Positions 1-9,528 of a stretch of DNA of 64,000 nucleotides are shown here, piece by piece. Position 1 is the stretch's first letter, and every line of letters starts with the position of its first letter. Origin of the DNA: Lacibacter sp. H407 (lineage in GTDB: Bacteria > Bacteroidota > Bacteroidia > Chitinophagales > Chitinophagaceae); NCBI RefSeq assembly GCF_037892605.1, contig NZ_JBBKTU010000001.1:434001-498000 (forward strand), given 5' to 3'. Under the pieces are notes generated by a model, which ran no database searches, was not told the DNA's origin, and was given only the letters and a program-made list of their open reading frames with translations. The translations under genes were made by a program, and so were the position numbers.

Positions 1-1432
1 CTTTTTCTTTTGCCGCAGCAATTGCCCTCGCCTTTGCATCCGCAATAAACGCTGTATGTACATTCGTAATACTTGTTAAAAGCTGATTATATAATTTATC
101 TCTGTAAATTTCCCTGAAGCCTGTAGCATTTGGGTGCATGGTACCAAACTTATCGCCCTGCCTTGCAAGTGACTGGGAGAGAGAGTTTACATAACCTTCG
201 CAATTGCAGATTCCATTTCGCAAAGCTTCATTAGATACATCCACAAAATCCCACCCGTGCAATGCAGCAGCTACCGCAACAGCTTTATTCAACGGAGCCA
301 AAAACCGATCATAAATAAATTTCCAGTCTGTTTCGTTTAAATTATTCTCGGCTGTCCAGCAAAGTCGTTTGTCGGAAACAATTCCAGGCATACAAAAATT
401 CGCATCAAAGCCCCCGCCTGGTAAAGGATTACCAGTTATTACATTGGGATAGTTAAACCAAACAACTCTTCCAACGTCTACTTTTGATTGCAGATAAGTC
501 TTAAACAAAAGGAAATTATCCGGAAGACGTGTAAATGCAGTTTGTACTCTAGACATTAACTCCTGATCATTTTTAAACTCTGAAAAAACAGAAGTTAATC
601 CCTGCACAACAACATCTCCAAATCCCAAATCATTTCCACCTCCGTCAGATAATAAAATATCCAAACCATCATAACCTTTGGCCCTTAACCAAGCTGTTAC
701 AAGATCAACCTGTAAACCTTGCTTGGTTCCTGCAGAAGGGTTTTTCTCATCTTTTAATTGAGCATTCTGATAAAAGTCTGTAAGTTTCGCACCACTGCAT
801 GTAACATTGATATAATCAATTTCAATACGTTTACGTTCTACTTTCAATTTCCGCACAGCCAACTCACCTCCGCCATTTGCAGAACGATGACAAGGATCAT
901 TCAACCATGCACTGCCTTTAGCACCTTCGCCAGACGCATACGAATCTCCCAATAAAGCGATCGTTAATGGCCTTGGCATAACAAAACTCAATACTCTTCC
1001 ATTGCTGATGGTTAAGGAACTGGTGGCACCTGAAGGGGTGTGCGTTCGAGCCCATGAATAAAACAGCTTTGTACCTTTTGAAAAAACTCTTTCTCTTGAA
1101 TTGATAGCCGGCCTCCCACTATGCGGGAAGATGACCACAGCTTCAACCTTTCCATCAATAACAGCACCAACCTGTGTAGTAACTGATTCAAAATACTTAG
1201 TGGGATCCCGACGGGCAAGATCAAATGCATTAGCGACAGCAATAGAATCTGTACCATACACTACACTGATGCGCACCTGAGAAACCGAAAGACCTCTTAA
1301 ATCAACAATAGCCGAAGCAAAACGCTCACCAGGTGCCAGAGGAGCTTTCAAAGAAGTAAAGAACTGCGCATGCACACTTTGATAAAATAAGAATGCTGCT
1401 AAAAATAAAACAGGCATTGTAAGCTTGTTCAT
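1..1432 (-). CDS. Secreted SGNH/GDSL-type hydrolase, C-terminus cut by window edge
   Basis: The reading frame opens with ATG at 1432 and runs off the left edge, so about 477 codons are visible. Residues 1-22 form a signal peptide ending in HAQ. An extra N-terminal domain of roughly 130 residues follows. The SGNH block I motif GDSYASGEG starts at G162, with S164 as the expected nucleophile. Near the visible end, the sequence FGTMHPNATG matches the block V histidine region. SGNH proteins are esterases or lipases acting on lipids, acylated glycans or similar esters; the substrate here cannot be told. It lies 47 bp downstream of the secreted 405-residue protein on the same strand, so the two are probably co-transcribed and both exported. 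The family call is firm, the specificity unknown. Confidence 0.85.
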   Translation of the reverse strand, partial: MNKLTMPVLFLAAFLFYQSVHAQFFTSLKAPLAPGERFASAIVDLRGLSVSQVRISVVYGTDSIAVANAFDLARRDPTKYFESVTTQVGAVIDGKVEAVVIFPHSGRPAINSRERVFSKGTKLFYSWARTHTPSGATSSLTISNGRVLSFVMPRPLTIALLGDSYASGEGAKGSAWLNDPCHRSANGGGELAVRKLKVERKRIEIDYINVTCSGAKLTDFYQNAQLKDEKNPSAGTKQGLQVDLVTAWLRAKGYDGLDILLSDGGGNDLGFGDVVVQGLTSVFSEFKNDQELMSRVQTAFTRLPDNFLLFKTYLQSKVDVGRVVWFNYPNVITGNPLPGGGFDANFCMPGIVSDKRLCWTAENNLNETDWKFIYDRFLAPLNKAVAVAAALHGWDFVDVSNEALRNGICNCEGYVNSLSQSLARQGDKFGTMHPNATGFREIYRDKLYNQLLTSITNVHTAFIADAKARAIAAAKEK

Positions 1433-1479
1433 GGTATTATATTTTTGGGGGTTGACATTAATTTATTGTTGAGTTGGGC

Positions 1480-2697
1480 CTACCGCATTAAACATGCAAT
1501 TGATACCACCGGTATGAACCCTGTAAACTTCCAGTTCTTATCAAAAATGCCACGCATACCATAGTTCAATACCACATTACGGTTCATGCGCCAATCGCCG
1601 CCAATGGCAATGGTATTAGGCTGCACGATATTCCACTTAACAGAATTACCCACTACCTCAAATCCGTCAGGCGATTCAAATACTTTTGACAATGCTTCAA
1701 CCGGTGTACGTAAGCCTTTTCTTTCATATAAAAATTCTGCAAAAAAGGTAAAATAGGAACCTCCGTAGCGTAGGTTAAGCCCGGCCGTTAGTAATGTATT
1801 ATCTGCTACTGCAACCTGCGTTAACTCATCGCCGGTTGATGTATTACGAACTTGAAAATTCAGTTCTTCCTGATACCAGCTGTTGCGCACTAATCCGGAG
1901 AGCAGCCATTTTTTTCCCATACCAATACTGAAGTTTGCCCAGCCGGCCCATGCCGTACTTCGGTTTAACCGAAGTGATTTAAGAGACCCGCTGCTATCGG
2001 TTTGATAGGAATACACTCTGCCGAATGCTGCATCAAGAGAAGTTACATTCCAATGCTCGGCAATAAATACTTTTGCCCGTTCATTGATTTCTGCATTACG
2101 TCGAGTGTTGATTGTTAAGAGTAAATCTTCCGTTGCTTTGATCTGGTTCCGCAATTCAGGTTTTGCAAGAATGTTTACAGTAGTGTCTAACTGTTGTTTT
2201 AATTCTTTCAGCTTTGTTTCCAGTTCGATCTTTTCGGCGCCGAAACGTTCGGAGATGTCGGCATACAGTTCTTTTGCCATTAACGGATCTCTTGATCGGA
2301 AAATGTTTGTCTTTACTGCAAACCCTATTCGCCGGTCATTATTCTCATCTTGTACAGAACCAACAGACAGATCAACCGAAGCAAGCTTTCGCATAAAGCC
2401 GGATGCTGCTTGATACTTACTCAAATCTTTACGGTTATAGAATAATTCCCAGAAAGGTTGCGATTGTATTGCCAGGTTGGGACTCAGCCGCCATGATTTA
2501 AACGACCAGTCAACTTTAAAATCTTTAATATCGGCTGTACGATTGATTTGTGAAGGTGTTACACCCATCACGTCAAATACAGGAGAAGCAGGTATTGCAA
2601 ATTCTTTAGGAGACACTTTGTTGGGTGCACCGGCATCCTGTGCAGAAACATCAACAAGCATTACTATAAACAGGGGTAAAAAAATGAAACGCTGCAT
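1480..2697 (-). CDS. Secreted protein of unknown function, probable outer-membrane beta-strand protein
   Basis: This 405-residue protein starts with a clear signal peptide (residues 1-19, ending VSAQ). A helical, charged stretch at about residues 140-215 is rich in Glu, Lys and Leu and could form a coiled coil. The last 190 residues alternate polar and aromatic positions as in outer-membrane beta strands, with Trp/Tyr-rich segments. I do not recognise a named domain. It is the first gene of a probable two-gene unit with the SGNH hydrolase downstream, so it may help anchor or present that enzyme; that is inference from position only. The start is ATG directly before the signal peptide. Confidence 0.7.
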   Translation of the reverse strand: MQRFIFLPLFIVMLVDVSAQDAGAPNKVSPKEFAIPASPVFDVMGVTPSQINRTADIKDFKVDWSFKSWRLSPNLAIQSQPFWELFYNRKDLSKYQAASGFMRKLASVDLSVGSVQDENNDRRIGFAVKTNIFRSRDPLMAKELYADISERFGAEKIELETKLKELKQQLDTTVNILAKPELRNQIKATEDLLLTINTRRNAEINERAKVFIAEHWNVTSLDAAFGRVYSYQTDSSGSLKSLRLNRSTAWAGWANFSIGMGKKWLLSGLVRNSWYQEELNFQVRNTSTGDELTQVAVADNTLLTAGLNLRYGGSYFTFFAEFLYERKGLRTPVEALSKVFESPDGFEVVGNSVKWNIVQPNTIAIGGDWRMNRNVVLNYGMRGIFDKNWKFTGFIPVVSIACLMR

Positions 2698-3018
2698 AGT
2701 GATTTATTTCGTCCTCAAAGTTGCAGTTGTGCCCTAATTGTTTCTATACCTGATGCCTGTGGTTTTAAATAATAAAAAATACCTGAAAGGAGGTAGAGAA
2801 CTTACGGCTTTAGATTTTATCTTACCGAAGAAAATAAACCCAACATTAACTAATTGCTTATGTACTACTATTCTCATAAACTGAAAGATTGCACACTTTT
2901 CTTCTTATTCAACTTCCACACTGCAATTCATTAGTCAGCTTTATATAACAATCCTGTTCACTATCAAATTAATCAAGCCACAGTAATACTTACGTGCATA
3001 TATAGCACAGCTAAAAAA
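2698..3018. other. Divergent intergenic region, 321 bp
   Basis: This AT-rich region must hold the promoters of the secreted-protein unit (leftward) and the histidine kinase (rightward). I find no good TAnnTTTG element on either strand; the nearest leftward candidate is CAACTTTG about 25 bp before the ATG. An AAAGGAGGT word at 2786-2794 looks like a Shine-Dalgarno but no start codon follows within 15 bases. Confidence 0.5.
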
Positions 3019-5025
3019 ATGACTATGCAAAGAATCTTAAACTTATGTCTTCTCTTATTGACCCTGTGCTGTTGTGGGATAAATGTTATTGCGCAAACCC
3101 CGGAACAATTAGTAGATAGTTTACGAAAAGAATTACCAAAACAAAAGGAAGATTCAAATAAGGTAAACCTGTTGATAGAAATCTGTAATAATATAAGCTA
3201 TTACGATCTGGACCAAGCCGTCAACTATGGATTGCAGGGGTTGGCCCTTAGTAAAAAAATTGGTTATCAAAAAGGCTCTTCAAAAATGGCCTACATCCTT
3301 GGCTTTGTATATGCCGATCAGAATAAATTTAAAGAATCAGCCAATATGTATGATGAAGCCGAACAGATTGCTATAGCAGAAAAAAATCAGGAATTACTTG
3401 CAAAAATCAGTAACGGCAGAGGTAGTTGGCATTTTATGCAGAGCGATTTTTTTAATGCCTCCTATCATTATTCCAAAGCGTGTGAATATTTTCAATTAGT
3501 TAAAGATACCGCCAGAGAATTAATAGCCTATCAGAACCTCATTGCAACGATCGGTTCGTTAGAAAATTATGATAAGAGTATAAAACTGAGCCTCGAGTTG
3601 GTTGAAAAAGTAAAACGCTTTAACGACAGCTCACAAGTAGCGTTTGCTTATAATCATTTGATTGTTGCATATCTCGGAATTAAAAAGACAGATGAAGCTT
3701 CTAAATACGTTCCCTATTTAAGAGCATATATAGAAAAAACCAGCGATCTTGCATTTGCTGCTGACTCGTACAGTATACTGGGCCTCTACTATGAACGTAA
3801 GGGTGAATATGACACTGCTCTTATGCTTCATAAAACCGGATTAAAAATATCACTTCGTGAAAATTTTCAGCCGGCATATCTCAATCTTGCAATAGGCAGG
3901 ACCTATTTAAAGAAAAAAGATTTACCAAATGCATACTACTATCTTAATGAAGCATTAGTTCTTGCAAAAAAATCAAAATCAATTGATGTGCAATACCGGG
4001 TATGTGCACAAATGAGTACATATTATGCAGCCATTAATGACTATAAAAATGCATACAAATACAGTATTGAATATGAAAAACTGAATGATAGTGTGCTATC
4101 AACTAAAACCAGACAATATGCTTCTTTTCTCGAAGCATCGTTTGAAAACAGTAAAAAGGAAAAACAAATTTCAGCGCTCGAATTATCTAACACACAAAAC
4201 GAGCTTGCTGTAGTACGCAGAAACAGGATGCTCATTATTACTGGTTTGCTTGCTATAACATTATTATCAATTCTTGGATTTCTGTATAGGGTGAGTCAAC
4301 AAAAAAGAACCATTGCAGAAAAAGACAAAATATTACAACAGGAACAAATCAAATTCCTCGAACGGCAACAACAGGTTGTTTCGTTACAAAGTATGGTGAA
4401 CGGGCAGGAAACAGAACGCACACGTATTGCTAAAGACTTACACGACGGACTTGGAGGTTTATTTTCTACTGTAAAAATGCATTTCAGCACATTGCAGCAC
4501 GAGCAACAGGAGTTGCAAACCAATCCCCTCTTTTCTAAAAGCTATGAACTTATTAATACCGCTTCGGAAGAAGTACGCCGCATTGCACACAATATGATGC
4601 CTGAAGTATTACTGAAGATGGGTGTTGTACAAGCTACACAGGAATTATGCAACAGCATCAGCGCAGGCAAATTGCTGAAAGTAGCCATGCAATCGTACGG
4701 TATGGAAAAACGATTGAATGCCTCAACGGAGATCATGCTCTTCCGCATTATACAGGAACTACTTAACAACATTATTAAACATTCGCAGGCAACCGAAGCC
4801 ATTGTTCAATTTAACAGAGAGGGCAATCGCTTAAGTATTACGGTAGAAGATAATGGCCGTGGATTCAATATGAAAGAAAGCGATGAGAAAATAAGTGCAG
4901 GCCTTTCATCGGTAAAAAGCAGGGTACAATATTTAAACGGGCAGTTGTCTATCGATTCACAAAAAGAGATTGGGACAACCGTGCTGATGAATTTTTTAAT
5001 TAACGATGGAGAAATAGTTACATAA
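3019..5025 (+). CDS. TPR-containing sensor histidine kinase (HisKA_3/NarX-type)
   Basis: This 668-residue kinase has a signal peptide (1-25), a periplasmic stretch of tetratricopeptide-like helical repeats (about 30-370), one membrane segment at about 395-420, a short Gln/Glu-rich coiled coil, then a HisKA_3 dimerisation domain. The phosphoacceptor is His475 in KDLHDGLGG. A HATPase domain follows, with an N-box (ELLNNIIKHS) and a G-box (DNGRGF). It should autophosphorylate and pass phosphate to the LuxR-type regulator encoded 40 bp downstream. The TPR sensor domain suggests recognition of a protein or peptide ligand in the periplasm, but the signal is unknown. Kinases of this architecture are common in Bacteroidota. 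The start fits the signal peptide. Confidence 0.9.
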   Translation: MTMQRILNLCLLLLTLCCCGINVIAQTPEQLVDSLRKELPKQKEDSNKVNLLIEICNNISYYDLDQAVNYGLQGLALSKKIGYQKGSSKMAYILGFVYADQNKFKESANMYDEAEQIAIAEKNQELLAKISNGRGSWHFMQSDFFNASYHYSKACEYFQLVKDTARELIAYQNLIATIGSLENYDKSIKLSLELVEKVKRFNDSSQVAFAYNHLIVAYLGIKKTDEASKYVPYLRAYIEKTSDLAFAADSYSILGLYYERKGEYDTALMLHKTGLKISLRENFQPAYLNLAIGRTYLKKKDLPNAYYYLNEALVLAKKSKSIDVQYRVCAQMSTYYAAINDYKNAYKYSIEYEKLNDSVLSTKTRQYASFLEASFENSKKEKQISALELSNTQNELAVVRRNRMLIITGLLAITLLSILGFLYRVSQQKRTIAEKDKILQQEQIKFLERQQQVVSLQSMVNGQETERTRIAKDLHDGLGGLFSTVKMHFSTLQHEQQELQTNPLFSKSYELINTASEEVRRIAHNMMPEVLLKMGVVQATQELCNSISAGKLLKVAMQSYGMEKRLNASTEIMLFRIIQELLNNIIKHSQATEAIVQFNREGNRLSITVEDNGRGFNMKESDEKISAGLSSVKSRVQYLNGQLSIDSQKEIGTTVLMNFLINDGEIVT

Positions 5026-5065
5026 GGCTGGCTTTTTGTATTTTCAGCGGAGCGAACAAAGTACT

Positions 5066-5698
5066 ATGATCAAAATCCTCGTTGTTGATGATCATCCTTT
5101 AGTGGGTGATGGTATTTCCACTATGTTGAAAGATGAACTGCATCTGAATGTTTGTGGCATTTGTAAAAATGGCAAACAGGCTATTGAATCTTTCACTGAA
5201 TCAGAACCGGATGTGATACTCCTCGATATCAGCCTTCCTGATATTGATGGTATCGAATTATGCAGCATCATCCGCAAACAAAACAAAGAAGTAAAGATCA
5301 TTGGTCTTACTTCCACCAATGAAGCCGGCATCATCAGCCAGTTTTTGGCAAAAGGTGGTAATGGCTATTTACTGAAAGATATGGAGCGATATGAATTACT
5401 GGAAGCTATTGATGAAGTAATGAATGGCAAAATTTATCTCAGCAAAGCAGCCAACCAAAAAATTCTGGAGCAATTCAACTCATTAAAGGATGCTGCGCAA
5501 GAGTTACCCGGTCTTACACGCAGAGAAAAAGAAATACTGAAATTATTGTACGATGGATTCAATGGCCCTCAAATTGCTGAGAAGCTTTTTTTAAGTCATT
5601 ATACCATCGAAACACACCGCAAAAACCTAATGCAGAAACTGAATGTAAGCTCAACGCAACAGTTATTAAAACTAGCCCTTGAACACAAACTGATCTGA
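5066..5698 (+). CDS. NarL/FixJ-type response regulator (REC + LuxR HTH)
   Basis: The receiver domain has the acidic pair D8-D9, phosphoacceptor D54 in ILLDISLPD, and a Lys near residue 104 (LLKDME). A LuxR-type helix-turn-helix occupies about residues 150-208 (LTRREKEILKLL, then the recognition helix around YTIETHRKNL). I start it at ATG 5066 rather than the upstream in-frame start at 5036, because receiver domains begin with this MIKILVVDDH segment. It follows the TPR kinase by 40 bp and is its expected partner. The stop codon abuts the stop of ruvB on the other strand with no spacer. Target genes are unknown. Confidence 0.92.
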   Translation: MIKILVVDDHPLVGDGISTMLKDELHLNVCGICKNGKQAIESFTESEPDVILLDISLPDIDGIELCSIIRKQNKEVKIIGLTSTNEAGIISQFLAKGGNGYLLKDMERYELLEAIDEVMNGKIYLSKAANQKILEQFNSLKDAAQELPGLTRREKEILKLLYDGFNGPQIAEKLFLSHYTIETHRKNLMQKLNVSSTQQLLKLALEHKLI

Positions 5699-6733
5699 TC
5701 AGCTGAACAAATTTGGCCCAGCCCCACTGCTGTAGGGTTTCTTTCCTAAATGTTCATACGCTTTGGCGGTAACTTCTCTTCCCCTTGGTGTACGTTGTAA
5801 AAAGCCTTCCTGTATCAGGAATGGTTCATACACTTCTTCCAGTGTACCCGCTTCCTCGCCAACAGCTGTTGCAATTGTTGTGATGCCCACAGGGCCACCT
5901 TTGAACTTCTCAATTATGGTGAGGAGAATTTTGTTGTCCATATCATCTAACCCGTACTCATCTACATTCAATGCTTTGAGGCCATGTTGTGTTACACCCA
6001 AATCAATTACACCATTACCCAATACCATTGCAAAGTCACGCATACGACGCAACAATCCATTTGCAATACGTGGTGTGGCACGACTGCGACCAGCAATTTC
6101 TTTTGTAGCATCGCTGGTGATCTTCACATTTAAAATTCCGGCAGCTCGTTGAATAATTTTTTGCAATGTTTCTGCATTATAATATTCCAGTCTTGACTTA
6201 ATTGCGAAACGTGATAACAATGGCGCACTCAACAAGCCACTTCGTGTTGTCGCACCCACCAATGTAAATGGATTGAGGTTGAGTTGAATGCTTCTTGCAT
6301 TGGGACCGCTGTCGATCATGATATCGATACGGTAATCTTCCATCGCCGCATATAAATATTCTTCCACCACAGTACTTAGGCGATGGATCTCGTCAATAAA
6401 CAACACATCATGCGGTTCGAGGCTGGTAAGCAATCCCGCCAGGTCACCGGGTTTTTCAATAACCGGTCCGCTTGTTTCTTTAATGTTCACACCAAGTTCG
6501 TTCGCAACAATTCTACTCAACGTTGTTTTTCCCAAACCGGGAGGACCATGAAACAATACATGATCCAATGCTTCGCCACGCATCTTCGCAGCTTTAATAA
6601 ATATCTTGAGATTATCGATGATCTGTGGCTGGCCGGAAAAATCTTCTATACTCGACGGACGAATATTATTTTCAAACTCCTTATCAACAGAAGTTAATGC
6701 TTCTTTATCGCTATTTAAATTGGGATTGGCCAT
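5699..6733 (-). CDS. ruvB: Holliday junction branch migration helicase RuvB
   Basis: This 344-residue AAA+ motor drives branch migration of Holliday junctions with RuvA, ahead of cleavage by RuvC. Walker A is GPPGLGKT at residues 63-70, Walker B is DEIH at 114-117, and the sensor 1 region reads LVGATTRSG. The C-terminal winged-helix DNA-binding domain ends with a family-typical RTPRGREVT segment. Length and order match the family. ruvC is also in this window (about 22.8 kb) but not linked, which is normal in Bacteroidota. It is convergent with the response regulator with zero spacing, so transcription must end inside or past the opposing gene. Confidence 0.98.
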   Translation of the reverse strand: MANPNLNSDKEALTSVDKEFENNIRPSSIEDFSGQPQIIDNLKIFIKAAKMRGEALDHVLFHGPPGLGKTTLSRIVANELGVNIKETSGPVIEKPGDLAGLLTSLEPHDVLFIDEIHRLSTVVEEYLYAAMEDYRIDIMIDSGPNARSIQLNLNPFTLVGATTRSGLLSAPLLSRFAIKSRLEYYNAETLQKIIQRAAGILNVKITSDATKEIAGRSRATPRIANGLLRRMRDFAMVLGNGVIDLGVTQHGLKALNVDEYGLDDMDNKILLTIIEKFKGGPVGITTIATAVGEEAGTLEEVYEPFLIQEGFLQRTPRGREVTAKAYEHLGKKPYSSGAGPNLFS

Positions 6734-6765
6734 CGGTTGTAAAACTAAGGAAAAAGGGCATGAAG

Positions 6766-6793
6766 TGAGTGGTGAGTAGTGAATGGTGAGTGG
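6766..6793. repeat. Tandem heptanucleotide array, consensus TGARTRG
   Basis: Four consecutive 7-bp units of the form TGAGTGG/TGAGTAG/TGAATGG fill the gap between the end of the M23 peptidase gene and the start of ruvB. The same heptad family, in the other orientation, borders the S41 protease stop codon at 9494-9528, and a short version lies at 37180-37200. Confidence 0.75.
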
Positions 6794-6808
6794 TAAAGCG
6801 ATAGTTTG

Positions 6809-7525
6809 CTATTCATGATTGATATACCTGTTCATCTGCAAAAGCAAATCAGCATCCGGACAATTTTCTAAATAAAAATCTTTATCACTCAAACGGCAAA
6901 CACCGGGATAATCACCTTCTTTTAACTCAATATCAATAATGATCTGAAAATGCAGATGCGGAGGCCAGTGACCATTTTCATGCGGCTCACCAAAATGTGC
7001 AAATGGTTCACCACGGTTGATATACTGTCCTTCTGTGATTGCCAGATCTTTCAAACTTACATGTCCATACAATGTATAAAACGCAACACTTTCCAACTGA
7101 TGCAATAAGATGATCGTAGCACCATAATCGCCATACGCATCATTGAATTTAAAACTGTGTACCATGCCGCCGATAGGTGCAGATACAGGTGTTCCTGCTT
7201 TCCCCCAAATATCAGTCCCCAAATGCAATCGCCTTGGTTCTCCTCCATCGGGTGAATCAAATACATTACTCCGGCTGTAAACACTGCGAAGCTCAGCATA
7301 GCCGCCAATACCATAACGAGCGCCGGCATTTCCAAGTTGTTGATCAACATAGCTGCTGAACTTTGACACATCTTCAATCACTTCTTTTGTAAGTTCTGTA
7401 TTTGATTCAGTGAAATTCATTTTCAGCAATCGATCCTTTTCAGGTTCAAAAGGCACAACGGGATAGTATTGATGTTTGTTCTTTTCCAGAATATTGATGA
7501 GTGGAGTCGCCATTTGTGTAAGCAT
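6809..7525 (-). CDS. M23-family (LytM-like) peptidoglycan metallopeptidase
   Basis: The LytM/peptidase M23 fold is seen from about residue 98 to 200 of 238. The zinc ligands are H101 and D105 (HLGTD) and H190/H192 (PPHLHF), with a further His in the LYGHVS strand. Such enzymes cut peptide cross-links in peptidoglycan, and all catalytic residues are present, so it should be active rather than a degenerate activator. No signal peptide or membrane segment is visible at either candidate start (ATG 7525 or ATG 7513), which is odd for a wall enzyme. It could use another export route or act on a cytoplasmic substrate. Its upstream neighbour is a small Cys-containing protein separated by a strong terminator, so it has its own promoter. 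Confidence 0.88.
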   Translation of the reverse strand: MLTQMATPLINILEKNKHQYYPVVPFEPEKDRLLKMNFTESNTELTKEVIEDVSKFSSYVDQQLGNAGARYGIGGYAELRSVYSRSNVFDSPDGGEPRRLHLGTDIWGKAGTPVSAPIGGMVHSFKFNDAYGDYGATIILLHQLESVAFYTLYGHVSLKDLAITEGQYINRGEPFAHFGEPHENGHWPPHLHFQIIIDIELKEGDYPGVCRLSDKDFYLENCPDADLLLQMNRYINHE

Positions 7526-7580
7526 TCTTTATGTTGCTAAATTACCATTCTGTCAGCAAGCATGCAGAAATATATTCTCA

Positions 7581-7608
7581 AAAAAGAACCCCGGTCAAGT
7601 GACCGGGG
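7581..7608 (-). terminator. Intrinsic terminator after the 159-residue protein gene
   Basis: A perfect 9-bp GC-rich stem (CCCCGGTCA / TGACCGGGG, two-base loop, 7589-7608) is followed on the minus strand by TTCTTTTTTG. It lies 21 bp past the stop of the gene ending at 7630. Confidence 0.9.
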
Positions 7609-7629
7609 CGATGTTAATATAGGTGAGCC

Positions 7630-8109
7630 TTACGAAACAAGTTCAGGCTGTTGTACTTCAAACAGCTGATCATAATGGATCGTTATATTTTCTGCTAATT
7701 GTTCTTCTAACATCGATGCAAACGTTTCAAAATAAACGATCACATCTTCCCGTACGTTCCGTTTCAACCAACGAAAGCCACCGGGCAATTGTTGCAACAC
7801 GGCTTTGTCTTCCAGATATTCAAGATTATGGATATCACTCGGCGTTAAACCAATTTCCTGCAATTTAGTGATCAGCAAACCGGCAGGTGCATTTGTAACT
7901 CCACAATAATCTTCTGCCAACTCAGTCCATTCTCCAATACCGGTGTGTGCATACGCCAGTATTTCTTCTTTGCTCAATTTGGTAACCACCTGTGTAAGGT
8001 TACCGCAATTGCAGGCGCCATGGTTGCCCCATGCATAAGCTGCTCCATTGCGGAGACGGGCTGCTGTTTCACGCAGCGCTTCGATCAATTGAATATTTGC
8101 TTGTGCCAT
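7630..8109 (-). CDS. Conserved hypothetical cytoplasmic protein with CNCGNL motif
   Basis: This 159-residue protein has no signal peptide or membrane segment. Near the N-terminus it carries a Gly/Cys-rich stretch (AYAWGNHGACNCGNL) that holds two Cys close to a His and could bind a metal. A third Cys lies in EDYCGV. The remainder is mixed helical and acidic, with a Trp/Arg-rich segment (GGFRWLKR). I recall similar proteins in Bacteroidota but no assigned function. It is transcribed alone, leftward, and ends at a strong terminator. Confidence 0.65.
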   Translation of the reverse strand: MAQANIQLIEALRETAARLRNGAAYAWGNHGACNCGNLTQVVTKLSKEEILAYAHTGIGEWTELAEDYCGVTNAPAGLLITKLQEIGLTPSDIHNLEYLEDKAVLQQLPGGFRWLKRNVREDVIVYFETFASMLEEQLAENITIHYDQLFEVQQPELVS

Positions 8110-8208
8110 ACGCTAATTTCCTACTAATACAAAAATCCTGCGTCTTTTGTTGAAACATTAACATCAGCAAAAAATATTTAGATCAACATTTCGTTTAAGC
8201 TCTATCGC

Positions 8209-9300
8209 ATGAAGAAACATTACATCTCTTTACTGACTGTTTTCCTTTTGTTTAGCTTTTTTACACAGGCACAAATGATCACCGGTGTGTGGAAGGGAAA
8301 AGTGGGCAATGGATTACGTCCTGCTAAACTGGAACTCAAACTGATTCAACGGGGCGATAGTTTGTTTGGCACTTCGTACTACTACGAATCGGTGAACAGC
8401 TACCGTCGCTATGCAGTGAAAGGTTATTTCAATCAGCAAACCAATGAAGTGATTTGGTGGGATGATGAATTGCTCGAAGCAAAGACAGGACGGATTGCTA
8501 TTACCTCTCCCGGCGCTGTGCCGTTGTTGATGGAAGCTGATTTTAATTGTCCAGGCGGTGGCGTAATGATGCTTGATGGAAAAGCGGTGACCAAAGAAGA
8601 ACAAAAGAACAAAGGTGATCTGCATTTAGATAAAGTGGAGCAACCACAGTTTACAGATGAATGGGATTATGTGATCGAGAATTATACAGTAGGTGCAAAC
8701 GATCCTTACTTCATCGACAGTGTGGCAACGATTCATAAAACAAACAGACAACCGGAAATTGTAGCAGTTACTCCTCCACGGGTTATTGTAACGGAACAAC
8801 CGAAACGTGAAGAACCAAAACCCGAACCCGTAGTTGTACAACCGCAACCAACTATACCCAAGGAAACACAACCTGTTACCAAAACAGAAAACAAACCACC
8901 TGTAAAAGAGCCAACAGTTATTTCTACCAAAGCACCAACTATCAAAGAGAAATTTATTGAACGCAAAAAAGTATTAACAACAGAATTGCCATTACTGGGT
9001 GATACCATTGAACTTCATTTTTATGACAACGCAGAGATCGATGGCGATTCAATTTCACTGTTCATGAATAACCGTTTGGTTTTTGAACATGTTAAACTCA
9101 GCGACAAACCGCATATTGTAAAGTTTGCTGTTACTGAACTGAGTGAAAGTAATGAACTGGTGATGGTTGCCGAAAATCTCGGCTCCATACCACCGAATAC
9201 GTCCTATATGATCGCCTATGTGAATGGTGTACGCTATACGGCTAATCTTGAAAGCACAGAGAACAGCAGTGCGATGATACGGTTTGTAAGGAAAGAGTGA
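8209..9300 (+). CDS. Secreted two-domain protein with Pro-rich linker
   Basis: The 363-residue protein has a signal peptide (1-21, ending TQA). An N-terminal beta-rich domain of about 130 residues opens with GVWKGKVG. A Pro/Lys/Glu-rich linker (about 185-240) follows. The C-terminal domain starts near ELPLLGDTIELHFYDN and ends with an AMIRFVRK-like strand. That C-terminal module (IELHFYDN, then LVMVAENLGSIPPNT) is one I recall at the end of several Bacteroidota envelope proteins. Function is unknown; it is probably periplasmic or surface-exposed, with the linker acting as a spacer. It is monocistronic and convergent with the S41 protease gene, sharing the terminator at 9434-9459. Confidence 0.72.
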   Translation: MKKHYISLLTVFLLFSFFTQAQMITGVWKGKVGNGLRPAKLELKLIQRGDSLFGTSYYYESVNSYRRYAVKGYFNQQTNEVIWWDDELLEAKTGRIAITSPGAVPLLMEADFNCPGGGVMMLDGKAVTKEEQKNKGDLHLDKVEQPQFTDEWDYVIENYTVGANDPYFIDSVATIHKTNRQPEIVAVTPPRVIVTEQPKREEPKPEPVVVQPQPTIPKETQPVTKTENKPPVKEPTVISTKAPTIKEKFIERKKVLTTELPLLGDTIELHFYDNAEIDGDSISLFMNNRLVFEHVKLSDKPHIVKFAVTELSESNELVMVAENLGSIPPNTSYMIAYVNGVRYTANLESTENSSAMIRFVRKE

Positions 9301-9433
9301 GTGGAGAAGATTGTTCGCTTCACTTACAATAGTTCAACACAGAGAGATGAGATACGGAGAACACTGAGATTGAGCGAGGCCATTCCAAACGGCCAAGCGA
9401 TGAACATACGAATGATGATTTAGCAAATAACAA

Positions 9434-9459
9434 AAGGGTGTACAAGAATGTACACCCTT
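9434..9459. terminator. Bidirectional terminator between convergent genes
   Basis: A perfect 11-bp stem (AAGGGTGTACA / TGTACACCCTT) with a 4-base loop is flanked by A-rich sequence on the left and CTTTATAAA on the right. It can serve both the secreted protein (+) and the S41 protease (-). Confidence 0.85.
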
Positions 9460-9493
9460 CTTTATAAATTCAGATTAAGATGAACTGTGGCTT

Positions 9494-9528
9494 GCACTCA
9501 TCATTCATTACTCATCACTCATCACTCA
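9494..9528. repeat. Tandem heptanucleotide array abutting a stop codon
   Basis: Five 7-bp units of the type TCACTCA/TCATTCA/TTACTCA (reverse complement TGARTRA) end exactly at the TTA that is the stop codon of the S41 protease gene. Only 34 bp separate the array from the shared terminator. It is the same family as 6766-6793. Confidence 0.78.

Noticed and set aside
2786-2794. Strong Shine-Dalgarno AAAGGAGGT in the gap before the TPR kinase
   Set aside because: No start codon follows within useful distance and the next in-frame stop is near; it is unlikely to serve a gene.
5036-5065. Upstream start for the LuxR-type regulator
   Set aside because: The ten extra residues are not found in receiver domains and the ATG at 5066 gives a normal N-terminus.
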